A stretch of 40,054 bases of DNA from Tissierellia bacterium (GTDB lineage Bacteria > Bacillota > Clostridia > Tissierellales > Tissierellaceae). Positions 1 to 9,265 of the stretch are shown one piece after another. The notes under the pieces are model-generated. The model did no database searches and was not told the DNA's origin. It was given only the letters and a program-made list of their open reading frames with translations. The stretch lies in NCBI GenBank assembly GCA_012735245.1, contig JAAYHU010000010.1, forward strand, positions 1-40,054, in the 5' to 3' direction. Position numbers and translations under genes: made by a program. Every line of letters starts with the position of its first letter. Position 1 is the first letter of the stretch.

Positions 1-8
1 TCAATCAA

Positions 9-60
9 TTGACAGTGAACAGTCAAAAATTGACAATTCAGTTCACAATTCACAATTATT
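9..60. repeat. Low-complexity intergenic repeat
   Basis: The non-coding left edge is built from short, repeated, partly inverted words: TTGACA, AGTCAA, GTTCACAATT and TTCACAATT. TTGAC at 9-13 can pair with GTCAA at 22-26, and CACAATT occurs twice in a row. This looks like a dispersed intergenic repeat of the kind seen in clostridial genomes, but only one copy is in view, so its family cannot be named. No open frame or promoter stands out in 1-112. Confidence 0.35.
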
Positions 61-111
61 AAATAGAAGGTTAAGTTCTCCACCAGTGTCCAGCATGGGA
101 AATTTAGATAT

Positions 112-136
112 TAAAAAAGGGGATTAATTCCCCTTT
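112..136 (-). terminator. Terminator of the ftsEX-M23 operon
   Basis: On the minus strand an 8-bp stem (AAAGGGGA with TCCCCTTT, loop of 5) is followed by a run of T. The TAA stop codon of the M23 peptidase gene lies within the loop side of the hairpin, so translation and transcription end at the same point. Confidence 0.8.
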
Positions 137-1260
137 AAATATGGCATCGGGTCTACATATACCCCATTTTCCCTAACTTCAAAATGTAAATGTGGTCCCG
201 TAGACATTCCTGTACTTCCTGCCTTCGCTATAGTATCTCCTCTCTTTACTTCCTGCCCTTCTTTTACTAAAATAGATGAATTATGGGCATATAATGTAAC
301 TACCCCACCATTATGGTCTATCATTACAGTTTTACCGTATCCACCTAAGGTTCCAGTATATATTACTGTTCCTGCCGCTGCAGCCACTATTGGGGTGCCT
401 GTAGGTGCAGATATATCTATACCTGTATGAAGCTTCTTAACTTTTAATATAGGATGTATTCTATATCCAAAGGGAGAACTGATTCTAGTATAACCTGGAA
501 CTGGCCAAGACATTTTTCCACCCGTATATGGGCCAGTATTCCTTTGTAATTTTACTATTTTTGCTTCAAGGTTTTTGGCCTCTTCATTTAATTTATCTAT
601 TTGAGCCTCTAAGGCCTTCAAGTCCTTTTCTAATCTTCTCATTAAATCCTCTTTAGCCCTAGTTACTGAAGCCAATTCCCTTCTTCTATCTTCCAGTTTT
701 GTTTTTGACAACTCCATGGATTTTTTTTGCATTTCCAGTTCAGTCTTTTTTAATTCTATAGTATCCCTTTGCTCCTTCATATATTTTAATAACTCTGTAT
801 CATGCTTAGCTATGGCTTTTAACATGTCAGTTCTTGAAAGGAAGTCCTTAATATCTGCAGAGGATAGCAATACTTCTAAGTAGCCTATAGAACCGGTCTT
901 GTACATTACCCTCAATCTCTTGTTAAATACATCTTGTTTTTCTTCGATTTTGTTTTCTGCTTCTTCCAGCTCCAGGGTAGTTTTTTCTATGTCAGTTTCC
1001 AGCTCTGCTATTTCCTTTTCTACCTGCTCCAATTCACTTGTAACTACATCAAGTTTTTTATCTAATTCCTCAATTTCCTTTTCAACATCCTCAGTCTGCT
1101 TTTCTATTGATTTAATTTCGTTTTTGGTGTTTTCAATTTGCTTGTTAACATTCTCCTGCTGTTTCTTTAATTCCTCCAATGTATCAGCATAGGCATAAAT
1201 AAAGTTAAAAACGAATATTAAAGCTAAGATTAGAATTATGGTTCTTCTTCTCCTAGTCAT
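124..1260 (-). CDS. Coiled-coil M23 metallopeptidase (murein hydrolase/activator)
   Basis: This is a secreted, FtsEX-linked peptidoglycan endopeptidase or hydrolase activator of 378 residues. A basic start plus hydrophobic stretch (about 1-25, ending AYA-D) is a signal peptide. Residues 26-245 form a very Glu/Lys/Leu-rich coiled coil. The C-terminal third is an M23 (LytM) domain that keeps the zinc and catalytic set: H278 and D282 in HTGID, H326 in YAH, and H357/H359 in HLHF. That suggests an active enzyme rather than a degenerate EnvC-type activator. It is last in an ftsE-ftsX-M23 run, 12 bp after ftsX. In relatives, FtsEX controls a coiled-coil hydrolase (CwlO in Bacillus, PcsB in pneumococcus, EnvC in E. 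coli), so this is very probably the FtsEX partner. The start has an AAGGGGGAAAAGGA ribosome site just upstream. Confidence 0.92.
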   Translation of the reverse strand: MTRRRRTIILILALIFVFNFIYAYADTLEELKKQQENVNKQIENTKNEIKSIEKQTEDVEKEIEELDKKLDVVTSELEQVEKEIAELETDIEKTTLELEEAENKIEEKQDVFNKRLRVMYKTGSIGYLEVLLSSADIKDFLSRTDMLKAIAKHDTELLKYMKEQRDTIELKKTELEMQKKSMELSKTKLEDRRRELASVTRAKEDLMRRLEKDLKALEAQIDKLNEEAKNLEAKIVKLQRNTGPYTGGKMSWPVPGYTRISSPFGYRIHPILKVKKLHTGIDISAPTGTPIVAAAAGTVIYTGTLGGYGKTVMIDHNGGVVTLYAHNSSILVKEGQEVKRGDTIAKAGSTGMSTGPHLHFEVRENGVYVDPMPYLKGN

Positions 1261-1272
1261 TCCTTTTCCCCC

Positions 1273-2169
1273 TTATACATTAAGAAATCTTTTAAGAGAA
1301 ACTAAACTGCCTAAGGCCCCTATACCAACACCTATGGCTGTAAATATTATTGCAATGTCCTTTATAAGTAAAGTTGGAGGGACTAAGTATACTGTAAACA
1401 ATAGGTAGAGCTTATCATTGACAGATTTGAAAAAGTATTCATATCCAAATTTAATTATCAAAATAGATACGGCAGCCCCTATAAGGCCAAACAGTATTCC
1501 CTCTATAATAAAAGGTCCCCTGATATATCCGTTAGTTGCACCTACATATTTCATTATGTTTATTTCTCGCCTTCTAGCAGTTACAGTTACCTTTATGGTA
1601 TTTGAAATGATAAAAATTGACACTAACATCAAGGCTCCTATTATAACTATGCCTCCAAATCTAATGTAGTTGGCAACTAACATAAGCTTATCTATTACAT
1701 CCTGATAATATTTTACATCCTCAATACCTTCTATGTTCCTCAAATTAGAAACTATTTCTTCTGCATATTTGATATCAAGTAGCTGTATTATGTATGAATC
1801 TTGAAGTGGGTTTTCCTCTAGCCCTTCCAAAAGATAGGCCTCTTCTTCCCAGCCTTCCTTCATGATTTCTAAACCCTGTTCTTTAGAGATGAATACTAAG
1901 GATAGTACTCCCTCCATATCCCTTATTCTATTTTCTATTCTATCGTAATCAGCATTTGATAAGCCATCTTCTAAATATATTTGAATCTCATCGAACTTAG
2001 TTTTTGTCTCCAAAACTATATTATTTATAGTTAAAATTAAAATTAATACTACACCTAAAATAAGTAGTACTGCAGATATGGAGCTTACGGAAGCTATACC
2101 CATACCTCGATTTCTCCACATCCCCTGAAAACCTTGTTTGATAATATTCTTAAAAACTCGTAATCTCAT
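1273..2169 (-). CDS. ftsX: Cell division ABC permease FtsX
   Basis: This is the membrane half of the FtsEX complex, which senses or transmits ATP hydrolysis at the division site to an extracellular hydrolase. The protein has about 298 residues. One N-terminal membrane helix (near 20-50) is followed by an extracellular domain of about 120 residues with FtsX-type sequence (ISKEQGLEIMKEGW region). Three more helices follow in the C-terminal half, containing the permease signature around RRREINIMKYVGATNGYI. I chose the ATG at 2169 (protein begins MRLRVFKN) because AGGGTGG sits 8 bases upstream. A GTG at 2181 and an ATG at 2175 are in frame but too close to, or overlapping, that site. It overlaps ftsE by 20 bp, which implies translational coupling. 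Confidence 0.93.
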   Translation of the reverse strand: MRLRVFKNIIKQGFQGMWRNRGMGIASVSSISAVLLILGVVLILILTINNIVLETKTKFDEIQIYLEDGLSNADYDRIENRIRDMEGVLSLVFISKEQGLEIMKEGWEEEAYLLEGLEENPLQDSYIIQLLDIKYAEEIVSNLRNIEGIEDVKYYQDVIDKLMLVANYIRFGGIVIIGALMLVSIFIISNTIKVTVTARRREINIMKYVGATNGYIRGPFIIEGILFGLIGAAVSILIIKFGYEYFFKSVNDKLYLLFTVYLVPPTLLIKDIAIIFTAIGVGIGALGSLVSLKRFLNV

Positions 2170-2845
2170 TGCCATATCCACCCTTCTGCTCGTCCCTAAT
2201 TAGTCTTCCTTCATGGATTTCCACAACTCTTTTCTTCATACTATTAACTATATCCTTAGCATGAGTTGCCATTAGAACTGTGGTACCCCGTCCATTGATA
2301 TCAGACAATACTTTCATTATCTCCCATGCAGTATCCGGATCTAGGTTTCCTGTAGGCTCGTCCGCAATTAAAACAGGTGGACTATTGACTATTGCCCTGG
2401 CAATGGATACTCTTTGCCTCTCGCCTCCAGATAATTGGTCAGGAAAACTTGATGCTTTTCTGCTTAAATCTACCATACTAAGTACCATAGGTACCTTTCT
2501 TCTTATCTCCTTAGGATGGGCTCCTATAATCTCCATGGCAAAGGCTACATTTTCATAAACTGTCTTATTAGGAAGTAGTCTAAAGTCTTGAAATACTACA
2601 CCTATATTTCTCCTGATATAAGGTATTCTTCTATTTTTAACCTTTGTAATATCCATATTATTCAATATTATCCTACCAGCAGTAGGTTCTTCTTCCTTTA
2701 ACAAAAGTTTTATTAAAGTTGACTTGCCTGCTCCCGATGATCCTACTAAAAAAACGAATTCACCTTTATGTATTTTTAAATTTATATTTACAAGGGCCCT
2801 AACATTATTATCATATTCCTTATCTACGTTTTGAAATTCAATCAT
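2150..2845 (-). CDS. ftsE: Cell division ATP-binding protein FtsE
   Basis: This is the cytoplasmic ATPase of the FtsEX complex, 231 residues and of normal length. All ABC motifs are intact: Walker A GSSGAGKS at 35-42, Q-loop near 86, signature LSGGERQR at 138-145, Walker B VLIADEP at 158-164, and an H-loop in MATHAKD. The sequence around NRRIPYIRRNIGVVFQDFRLL is typical of FtsE rather than LolD or MacB. It has an AGGTGAT ribosome site before the ATG and is first in the ftsE-ftsX-M23 operon. It is divergent from the folate gene across about 140 bp. Confidence 0.96.
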   Translation of the reverse strand: MIEFQNVDKEYDNNVRALVNINLKIHKGEFVFLVGSSGAGKSTLIKLLLKEEEPTAGRIILNNMDITKVKNRRIPYIRRNIGVVFQDFRLLPNKTVYENVAFAMEIIGAHPKEIRRKVPMVLSMVDLSRKASSFPDQLSGGERQRVSIARAIVNSPPVLIADEPTGNLDPDTAWEIMKVLSDINGRGTTVLMATHAKDIVNSMKKRVVEIHEGRLIRDEQKGGYGNEITSF

Positions 2846-2864
2846 GCCATCACCTCGCCCTTTT

Positions 2865-2945
2865 ATTATAATATATATGATAATCAGGATAAGGTCCCAA
2901 AATTTCCCAATTATTTTTACCTTTATCTTATTAGTATATTATAAT
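2865..2945. promoter_or_regulatory. Divergent promoter region, ftsE / 5-FCL
   Basis: The gap between the two genes holds outward-facing -10 boxes. On the plus strand TATAAT is at 2940-2945, with a weak TTTACC -35 at 2916-2921 and an 18-bp spacer. On the minus strand TATAAT occupies 2865-2870, just upstream of ftsE, with no good -35. The assignments rest on these matches only. Confidence 0.5.
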
Positions 2946-2984
2946 ATAAATTGTGGGATAAATAAACAAAAAGAGGTGATTTTT

Positions 2985-3569
2985 TTGGATAAAAAGAGTT
3001 TAAGGAAAAAAGTCTTGGAAAATAGGTCAAAATTGTCGAAGGAAAATATTTTAGAATATAGTGAAATAATTGCTAATAAGCTATATGAAATGGACTTTTA
3101 TAAAAATGCAAAGAGAATAATGGCCTTTATTAGTTTTAAAGATGAAATACACACCCACGATATAATAAAGACTTCAATTGATAAAGGCAAATCCATTGTA
3201 GTGCCCATTACCGTACCAGAAACTAGGGAACTGAAGGTATCTGAACTACGTGATTTTTCAGAGCTGGAAATGGGATACTATGATATTTTAACTCCTAAGA
3301 AGGAATTCATTAGATTGGTGGATCCAAATACCATTGACCTAATACTAGTGCCTGGGGTAGTTTTTGCCAAGGATGGATATAGGATTGGTTATGGAGGCGG
3401 GTATTACGATAGGTTCCTTTCAAAATTAGATAAAAGGGTAATGAAAATTGGACTTGCCTTTGATTTACAAATTACAGATAGAGTACCTACTGAAAGTTTT
3501 GATATCCCTGTAGATCTGATTATTACGGAAAAAAGAATTATAGATTGCTCTAAAAATAATAAATCCTAA
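2985..3569 (+). CDS. 5-formyltetrahydrofolate cyclo-ligase
   Basis: This enzyme is an ATP-dependent converter of 5-formyl-THF to 5,10-methenyl-THF and recycles a folate storage form. The protein has 194 residues, normal for the family. The nucleotide/folate signature GYGGGYYDRFL is at about 135-145, preceded by DLILVPGVVFAKDGYRIG. The N-terminus KKSLRKKVLENRSKLSKE is also typical. I place the start at the TTG at 2985 because AGAGGTG lies 6 bases before it. The longer in-frame extension back to 2844 would cross the promoter region and does not resemble the family. It sits upstream of the F420-ligase-like gene on the same strand, with a separate promoter-like sequence between them. Confidence 0.93.
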   Translation: MDKKSLRKKVLENRSKLSKENILEYSEIIANKLYEMDFYKNAKRIMAFISFKDEIHTHDIIKTSIDKGKSIVVPITVPETRELKVSELRDFSELEMGYYDILTPKKEFIRLVDPNTIDLILVPGVVFAKDGYRIGYGGGYYDRFLSKLDKRVMKIGLAFDLQITDRVPTESFDIPVDLIITEKRIIDCSKNNKS

Positions 3570-3593
3570 CCTTTCATTCTAGCCAATAAATGA

Positions 3594-3599
3594 TATAAT
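3594..3599 (+). promoter_or_regulatory. Possible -10 box for F420-ligase-like gene
   Basis: TATAAT lies 38 bases before the next start codon. A -35 is weak (TTTCAT at 3572-3577, 16-bp spacer). The gene may also be read from the upstream folate gene, as no terminator is visible between them. Confidence 0.35.
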
Positions 3600-3636
3600 A
3601 TATTAGGTATGTGAATTTTAATTAGGAGGAATTATT

Positions 3637-4821
3637 ATGGTTAGAACCGTAGGCACTGTGGCAAGGGGTATTAGGACTCCTATAATAAAGAAGGGGGACG
3701 ATTTAGTTAGTATAGTAGTTAATTCATTGCTAAAAGCTGCTGAAGCTGAAAACTTTCAAATTAGAGATAGAGATGTTTTAGGTATAACTGAGTCATTATT
3801 AGCTAGGGCACAAGGCAACTATGCTTCCATTGATGATATAAGCAAGGATATTAAAAATAAATTCCCTTCTACTATAGGCTTAGTTTTTCCAATATTAAGT
3901 AGAAATAGGTTTTCCATAATTTTAAAAGGCATTATATCAAGTGGCCGAAAGGTCGTTTTGCTTCTTTCCTACCCTTCCGATGAAGTGGGAAACCATCTAA
4001 TGGATGTAGATAGAATGGATGAGTTAAATATTAACCCCTACACAGATGTATTGACAGAATCCGATTACAGGCGGTTATTTGGAGATAAGGTCTTGCATCC
4101 CTTTACAGCTGTGGACTATGTAGATATTTACAAAAAAATCGGGAAAGAAAATATCGAAATTATTTTTTCCAATAATCCCAGAACCATATTAGATTATACT
4201 AAGGATGTTTTGGTGGCCAATGTCCATGAAAGACATAGAACCAAAAAGATTCTTAAAAAGGCTGGAGCAAATATAGTTCTAGGCTTAGACGATATTCTCA
4301 ATTCGCCAATTGATGGTTCAGGCTACAATCCAGAGTATGGTCTTCTTGGCTCTAATCTTGCCACTTCAACAGAGTTAAAGTTGTTCCCAAGGGATTGTCA
4401 GTCCTTTGTGGAAAAGGTACAGGAAAAAATAAAAGAAGTTACAGGAAAACATGTGGAAGTTATGATTTATGGCGATGGAGCCTTCAAGGATCCAGTAGGC
4501 AAGATTTGGGAATTGGCAGATCCTGTAGTCTCTCCTGGATATACGAAAGGGCTAGAAGGTACTCCCTGTGAATTAAAGCTTAAATATATTGTAGATACTG
4601 AATTAAGTAATCTATCTGGTGAAGAAGTTGCAGATGCAATTAAAAAGAAAATTAACAGCAAGGACAAAAATATTGCAGAAAAGAACGATGCCTTAGGTAC
4701 TACTCCAAGGAGGTTAACCGATTTGTTAGGCAGCCTTTGCGATTTAGTAAGTGGCAGTGGAGACAAGGGAACTCCTATTGTCCTTGTTCAAGGTTATTTT
4801 GATAATTATGCAAGTAATTAA
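3637..4821 (+). CDS. CofE-like coenzyme F420-0:L-glutamate ligase homologue
   Basis: The protein has 394 residues and belongs to the F420 gamma-glutamyl ligase family, which in F420-making archaea and actinobacteria adds glutamate to F420-0. Family-like stretches are the N-terminal RGIRTPIIKKGDDL, the DRDVLGITESLLARAQGNY region (about 44-62), and the C-terminal half with YGDGAFKDP and ELADPVVSPGYT. The protein is longer than archaeal CofE (about 250 residues). None of the other F420 genes (cofC, cofD, cofG/H) is in this window, and most Clostridia are not known to make F420. The true substrate is therefore uncertain: it may glutamylate another acid or be a divergent ligase. The GGAGGAATTATT ribosome site is excellent. 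It ends in a terminator shared with the convergent Lon gene. Confidence 0.8.
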   Translation: MVRTVGTVARGIRTPIIKKGDDLVSIVVNSLLKAAEAENFQIRDRDVLGITESLLARAQGNYASIDDISKDIKNKFPSTIGLVFPILSRNRFSIILKGIISSGRKVVLLLSYPSDEVGNHLMDVDRMDELNINPYTDVLTESDYRRLFGDKVLHPFTAVDYVDIYKKIGKENIEIIFSNNPRTILDYTKDVLVANVHERHRTKKILKKAGANIVLGLDDILNSPIDGSGYNPEYGLLGSNLATSTELKLFPRDCQSFVEKVQEKIKEVTGKHVEVMIYGDGAFKDPVGKIWELADPVVSPGYTKGLEGTPCELKLKYIVDTELSNLSGEEVADAIKKKINSKDKNIAEKNDALGTTPRRLTDLLGSLCDLVSGSGDKGTPIVLVQGYFDNYASN

Positions 4822-4842
4822 GGGATGGCTTAGCCATCCCTT
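4820..4842. terminator. Shared convergent terminator
   Basis: The AAGGGATGG / CCATCCCTT stem has a short CTTAG loop and sits between two converging genes. On the plus strand it is followed by a T-rich tail. The stop codon of the minus-strand Lon gene (4841-4843) overlaps its edge. Confidence 0.75.
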
Positions 4843-7231
4843 ATTCTTCTTCAGCTTCCTTGCTTAAATTATAGTAATAATATAACTTTTCCTGCACAAG
4901 GTAGTTTACTGTACCTTCTTCATATTCACCATTTTCATTTAATTTACCTGCCTTTAAGCCAGTTAGGATTTCCATTCCTTCATCTATGGTATCTACTGCG
5001 TATACTGTAAATATCCCTTCCTCAACAGCCTTAATCACTTCATCATTTAGCATTAAATTATCCATATTTTTCCTGGGGATTATGACTCCTTCTCCCCCTT
5101 TAAATCCTTTAAGTTTGCACACCTTGAAAAAGCCTTCAATTTTCTCATTTACTCCACCTATTGGTTGAATAATTCCTTTTTGATTAACTGAACCTGTTAC
5201 AGCAATGCCTTGCTTAATTGGAATATCTCCAAGGCTAGAAAGTATGGCATAAAGTTCTGTACTGGAGGCACTGTCTCCATCAACTCCATCATAGGATTGT
5301 TCCATGGTTATACTGGCAGTCATGGACAATGGAATATTTTTACCATATTTTTCTCCTAGATATCCACTTAGGATTAGGACCCCCTTGTCATGAATGTTTC
5401 CACTTTGCTCTGCTTCTTTCTCGATATTTATTATTCCTTCCTTTCCAAAATAGGTATTGGCAGTTATTTTAACTGGCCTTCCAAAGGCATATTGGCCTAG
5501 ATCTATAACTGATAACCCATTTATTTCTCCTACCCTTTCCCCTTCTGTATCTATGATAATTGTCCCCTTCTCTATAAGCTCTAAAAGCTTTTCTTCATAG
5601 GAATTATTCCTGTATTCTTTTTTCCTTATGGCCTTTTCCACATCTTCCCTAGTGACTATTGATTTCCCTTGGCTCCTTGCCCAGCCATCTGCCTCAAATA
5701 TTATTTCTACTAATTTACTAAATCTGGCAGTTAATTTATTTCTTTCATCTGCAATTCTACTGCTTACATCTACAATGGCTCCTAGGGCCCCCCTGTCAAA
5801 GGGAAGTAGATTTTCTTCCTTGCACTGAAAGGCAACAAAGCCTGCAGTTTTCAATATGTTTTCTTCATTTCTCTCCATTTCAATATCGAAATCTGCCCTA
5901 ATTCTAAAAAGCTTTCTAAAGTCATCATCATAGGCATATAGTAAATGGTAGGTCAAATAATCCCCTATTATAATTACTTTTAAATCTAAGGGTATAGGCT
6001 CAGGACTTAAAGTTTCTGTTGTTAAATTAGATAATACAACATTTTCTATTTTTAACTCTTCACTATTCAAGGCCCTCTTTAACCCATCCCAGGCCAGTTT
6101 GTTTTGTAGAATATCCTTGGCTTGAATTATTATATATCCTCCGTTGGCTTCGTGGAAGGAACCAGGTTTTATCCTAGTATGGTCTGTTTTGGCTACTCCC
6201 ATTTCATTATAGTATTCAATTTTCCCAAATAGATTATAATAAGTTGGATTCATCTCCCTTATAACCGGTGCCCCTGACCTGTTCCTATTGTCTATGAATA
6301 GGTTAACTGAATACCTTTTAAAAAACTCTTCCCTTTTGCCTCCCTGAAATAATAGGGTCTCAACTGTCATATCTTCATCCTTTCCTAAGAACATTTCATA
6401 ATTCTTTATTATGTCTTTTTTTAAATCCAACAGGTAATTACTAATCCCTTCATTATCCCTGTGTTTTACTTGAATGGGGCCTATGAAATTAGTAGCTACT
6501 AAGGATACTAATTCCTCCCTTAACTTCTTAATTTCATTTCTCAACTTTTTATCAACAGCTTCTATCCTCTTTTTATATTCAAAGGACCTTTGATTTAGTT
6601 CTATGGAAAGGTTGCCTAACCTTTCTATTTCCTCATCAGAAAGATTATTCATTTCAGCTTCATTCATTGGCCTGTTGTTGACTAGGGGGATTGGCAAAAG
6701 CCCTTTTTCAGTTTGCCTAAAGACAAAACCATATTCCCTTGCAAATTCATTTAGCTCCATCAGAATTTCTTCTGCTAGTTTTTTATTTTCATTAAATATG
6801 GCATTTTTCCTATCTTCATAGTCCTTAGAGGTTAAAATCTTGGGTATTTCCAATCTAATATTTTTTATGGCTGCTTCCAGTTCCTGTTTAAAGTTTATCC
6901 CTTCCCCAGGATTTAAGCTTAAGGCCTTGGGACAATTTGGTTTTTGGAAATTGTATACATAGCACCAGTCCTTAGGTACGGGTTTTTTATCTGCAAATTC
7001 CTTTGCCACTAAATAGGAGTAGGAATTTCTACCGGTTCCAGTGAATCCTGACACATATATATTATATCCTTTCCTCTTCATGGAAAGGCCATATTTCAAG
7101 GCTTCCATAGCTCTATCTTGTCCAATAAGTTCCCTCTTTACTGTCCATCCTTCAGTAGTGTCATAGGGAAATATTTTTGGATCGCATTGGTTTCTAAGTT
7201 TTTCCACGGGAATTTTATACTTGTCTAGCAC
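4841..7231 (-). CDS. Lon-family (LonC/YcbZ-like) protease with AAA_32 domain
   Basis: This is a predicted cytoplasmic serine protease of 796 residues, differing from classical LonA: it lacks the N-terminal substrate domain and has a long central insertion with coiled coil (about 140-260). The P-loop region at 62-70 reads GFTGTGRNS, with Arg where Walker A normally has Lys, so ATP hydrolysis may be weak or absent. The C-terminal protease domain has the catalytic dyad S654 in DGDSASS and K697 in GGVNEKIEG. The start is the GTG at 7231, with AAGGGGTG upstream. It is a single gene with its own -10-like TATAAT near 7275-7280. It may act in quality control or the stress response, but substrates cannot be told from sequence. 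Confidence 0.9.
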   Translation of the reverse strand: MLDKYKIPVEKLRNQCDPKIFPYDTTEGWTVKRELIGQDRAMEALKYGLSMKRKGYNIYVSGFTGTGRNSYSYLVAKEFADKKPVPKDWCYVYNFQKPNCPKALSLNPGEGINFKQELEAAIKNIRLEIPKILTSKDYEDRKNAIFNENKKLAEEILMELNEFAREYGFVFRQTEKGLLPIPLVNNRPMNEAEMNNLSDEEIERLGNLSIELNQRSFEYKKRIEAVDKKLRNEIKKLREELVSLVATNFIGPIQVKHRDNEGISNYLLDLKKDIIKNYEMFLGKDEDMTVETLLFQGGKREEFFKRYSVNLFIDNRNRSGAPVIREMNPTYYNLFGKIEYYNEMGVAKTDHTRIKPGSFHEANGGYIIIQAKDILQNKLAWDGLKRALNSEELKIENVVLSNLTTETLSPEPIPLDLKVIIIGDYLTYHLLYAYDDDFRKLFRIRADFDIEMERNEENILKTAGFVAFQCKEENLLPFDRGALGAIVDVSSRIADERNKLTARFSKLVEIIFEADGWARSQGKSIVTREDVEKAIRKKEYRNNSYEEKLLELIEKGTIIIDTEGERVGEINGLSVIDLGQYAFGRPVKITANTYFGKEGIINIEKEAEQSGNIHDKGVLILSGYLGEKYGKNIPLSMTASITMEQSYDGVDGDSASSTELYAILSSLGDIPIKQGIAVTGSVNQKGIIQPIGGVNEKIEGFFKVCKLKGFKGGEGVIIPRKNMDNLMLNDEVIKAVEEGIFTVYAVDTIDEGMEILTGLKAGKLNENGEYEEGTVNYLVQEKLYYYYNLSKEAEEE

Positions 7232-7316
7232 CTAATCACCCCTTTAAATTTAATACTTATATCTTATATACCATATTATAATTTAATATATTCTATTTTC
7301 GAAAAATTGTTTCCTA

Positions 7317-7345
7317 AAAACAGAAAAGCAAAGAATGACCTTTGC
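7317..7345 (-). terminator. Terminator of D-serine ammonia-lyase gene
   Basis: On the minus strand GCAAAG (loop GTCATT) CTTTGC forms a 6-bp stem at 7328-7345, followed by TTTTCTGTTTTT. An alternative GAATG/CATTC pairing overlaps it. It lies just past the TAG stop at 7350. Confidence 0.65.
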
Positions 7346-7349
7346 ATTC

Positions 7350-8603
7350 CTATCTTTTTATTAAGCTATTTGCTATTTCTTCTGGTACTAGACTTCCCCC
7401 TGTTGCCCAGCACATATGGATAATATTCCTATCCTTATATTTTTCCGAAGTCAGCACGGGTCCTAAAAATCCTGCTAAGGCTGAGGGTTCTAGAAATATC
7501 TTTTCTTCTTGGTACAAGGCCTTTAAAAAGTCATATAGCCTAGAATCTTCTATGGTAAATGCCCCTGTAAGTATTTTGTCCATTATCTTCCCTACAAAGG
7601 AAGAGGGCCTACCTACAGCCAAGCCATCGGCATCAGTCTTATTGTCTAGGCCAATGTCTTCTACTGAAATCTTATCGTGTAAGCCAGTAACTAAGCCCAA
7701 TAACATTGCAGGTGAACGGGTTGGCTCTGCAAAGAAACATTTCACATTATCTCCATATACTAATTTCAATCCATAGGTAACGCCGCCTGGTCCTCCACCT
7801 ACACCGCAGGGTAAATATACAAATAAGGGGTGCTCTTCGTCCACTATAATTCCCATGTCTTCCAGTTGTTTTTTGACTCTCATTCCTCCCACAGCATAGC
7901 CTAGGAAAAGGTCCTTTGAGTTTTCATCGTCTATGAAATACGACTTTGGATCTTCATTGGATAATCTTCTTCCTTCCTCTACGGCCTTAGAATAGTCAGA
8001 AGTATATTCTATAACTTGTACCCCCTTAGAGCGGAGTAAGTTTTTCTTCCATTCCTTTGCATCCTGTGACATATGAACAATTACTTTAAATCCAATTTTA
8101 GCTGACATAATTCCAATGCTTAATCCCAGATTTCCTGTACTGCCTACTTGGACAGTATAATTTGAGAAAAAGTCCCTAAAATCATCACTTGCTAAGATAC
8201 TATAATCATCATGGGCCTTCAACAAACCATTTTCCATAGCTAAGGTTTCAGCATGTTTTAGGACTTCATATATGCCGCCGCGGGCCTTAATGGAACCTGC
8301 TATGGGAAGCAAGTCGTCCCTTTTAAGAATTAGTCTTCCGTATATTTCCTGATTAAAATCTTTTTCCATTCGGGCTTTCATTTTGTCAATGGTATTAATA
8401 GGGGATTCTATAATCCCATCATCTGCTACTTCTGGAAAAACCTTTTTAATATATGGTGCAAATCTTTTCAACCTGTCTTCAGCTTCCTTGACTTCATCTA
8501 AGGATATAGGCAATTCATCTCTAACCCTGTTGAACTCTGTATAATTAGGATTGTACCAAGTTAGTTCTTCAGTTTTCTTTAACCTGTCAATTATATCCAT
8601 CAT
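7350..8603 (-). CDS. dsdA: D-serine ammonia-lyase (D-serine dehydratase)
   Basis: This is a PLP enzyme that converts D-serine to pyruvate and ammonia. It has 417 residues, slightly shorter than the E. coli enzyme. The PLP lysine is K106 in GSIKARGG. The phosphate-binding [11 protein letters not shown] is at 154-164, and the glycine-rich loop [10 protein letters not shown] is at about 265-274. The stretch [18 protein letters not shown] is specific to DsdA rather than threonine dehydratase. Two adjacent ATG codons (8603 and 8600) follow AAGGAGGTGTT. The second has the better spacing, which changes one residue only. It stands alone between Lon and a PrcB-domain gene. Likely roles are D-serine detoxification or use as a carbon/nitrogen source. 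No neighbouring transporter or DsdC-type regulator is present. Confidence 0.93.
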   Translation of the reverse strand: MMDIIDRLKKTEELTWYNPNYTEFNRVRDELPISLDEVKEAEDRLKRFAPYIKKVFPEVADDGIIESPINTIDKMKARMEKDFNQEIYGRLILKRDDLLPIAGSIKARGGIYEVLKHAETLAMENGLLKAHDDYSILASDDFRDFFSNYTVQVGSTGNLGLSIGIMSAKIGFKVIVHMSQDAKEWKKNLLRSKGVQVIEYTSDYSKAVEEGRRLSNEDPKSYFIDDENSKDLFLGYAVGGMRVKKQLEDMGIIVDEEHPLFVYLPCGVGGGPGGVTYGLKLVYGDNVKCFFAEPTRSPAMLLGLVTGLHDKISVEDIGLDNKTDADGLAVGRPSSFVGKIMDKILTGAFTIEDSRLYDFLKALYQEEKIFLEPSALAGFLGPVLTSEKYKDRNIIHMCWATGGSLVPEEIANSLIKR

Positions 8604-8704
8604 AACACCTCCTTCAATAAATTCTATAGTTTAATTCAATCAGAGTCAACGAAATCTAAATGATAATTCAATATTATTTTTTTATTCTTAATATTCAATT
8701 ACCC

Positions 8705-8735
8705 AAAAAACACGAAAGGAGAGCAATTGCTCTCC
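8705..8735 (-). terminator. Terminator of PrcB-domain gene
   Basis: A perfect 18-base palindrome, GGAGAGCAATTGCTCTCC (8718-8735), is followed on the minus strand by TTTCGTGTTTTTT. It lies 12 bases beyond the stop codon of the upstream gene. Confidence 0.75.
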
Positions 8736-8747
8736 AAAATTCTCAAA

Positions 8748-9185
8748 TTAATCCCTATATTCAACATCTAAATGGACTTCCTGAGGCATGGTCTTTAAAT
8801 TTGTTTTTACTACTATATAGGGGTAGTCATATTCCTGCTCCACAATTTCATTTATGTCTGGATCAGTGAATATTGCATAAACCACTATATCAAAAATATC
8901 CTTAGCATACTTTTCCATAATTATTTTATCTATTTCTACTCCGTATCCCTTGGAGCTTTTTTCTCCCCTAGTAACTACCACATAAATTTCATCTCTATAT
9001 TTACAGGTCAAGGCCCTTTCTTCCATTAAGTATTTAGGTAGTACTTCTTTAATTTTTTCTGGTATATCTTCTTCCTTTACTATTTTAAATTTCACTTCTC
9101 CTGACTTGCTTCTCAACAATTTTGGTATAAACAAAATCCCAATAATGATAATAATTACTAAGGCAATTATATAGTATTTTTTCAC
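8748..9185 (-). CDS. Membrane-anchored PrcB-domain protein
   Basis: This is a small protein of 145 residues. An N-terminal hydrophobic helix (about 4-21) anchors an extracytoplasmic domain. Residues 66-90, with YVVVTRGEKSSKGYGVEI, match the PrcB C-terminal domain pattern (beta strand, G-E-K, then GY-V-V). That domain was named from a Treponema protease complex, but in Firmicutes it occurs in many small proteins of unknown role. The rest is mixed alpha/beta with no catalytic motif. The start is the GTG at 9185 with GGGGGGATAGGA before it. It is monocistronic, between two terminators. The domain assignment is from memory of the motif; the function is unknown. Confidence 0.7.
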   Translation of the reverse strand: MKKYYIIALVIIIIIGILFIPKLLRSKSGEVKFKIVKEEDIPEKIKEVLPKYLMEERALTCKYRDEIYVVVTRGEKSSKGYGVEIDKIIMEKYAKDIFDIVVYAIFTDPDINEIVEQEYDYPYIVVKTNLKTMPQEVHLDVEYRD

Positions 9186-9265
9186 TCCTATCCCCCCAAA
9201 TATTTATCTTATATCATTAATATTCTTCTAGGGATAGGAATATGTACTATTCTTTAACAGAGGAT

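Noticed and set aside
899-1192. Serine-rich plus-strand frame
   Set aside because: It is the antisense of the coiled-coil part of the M23 peptidase; Ser/Phe-rich composition is the mirror of Glu/Lys-rich codons, and no ribosome site is present.
8660-8869. Plus-strand 69-codon frame
   Set aside because: It crosses the terminator hairpin of the PrcB-domain gene and is antisense to its end; no ribosome site.
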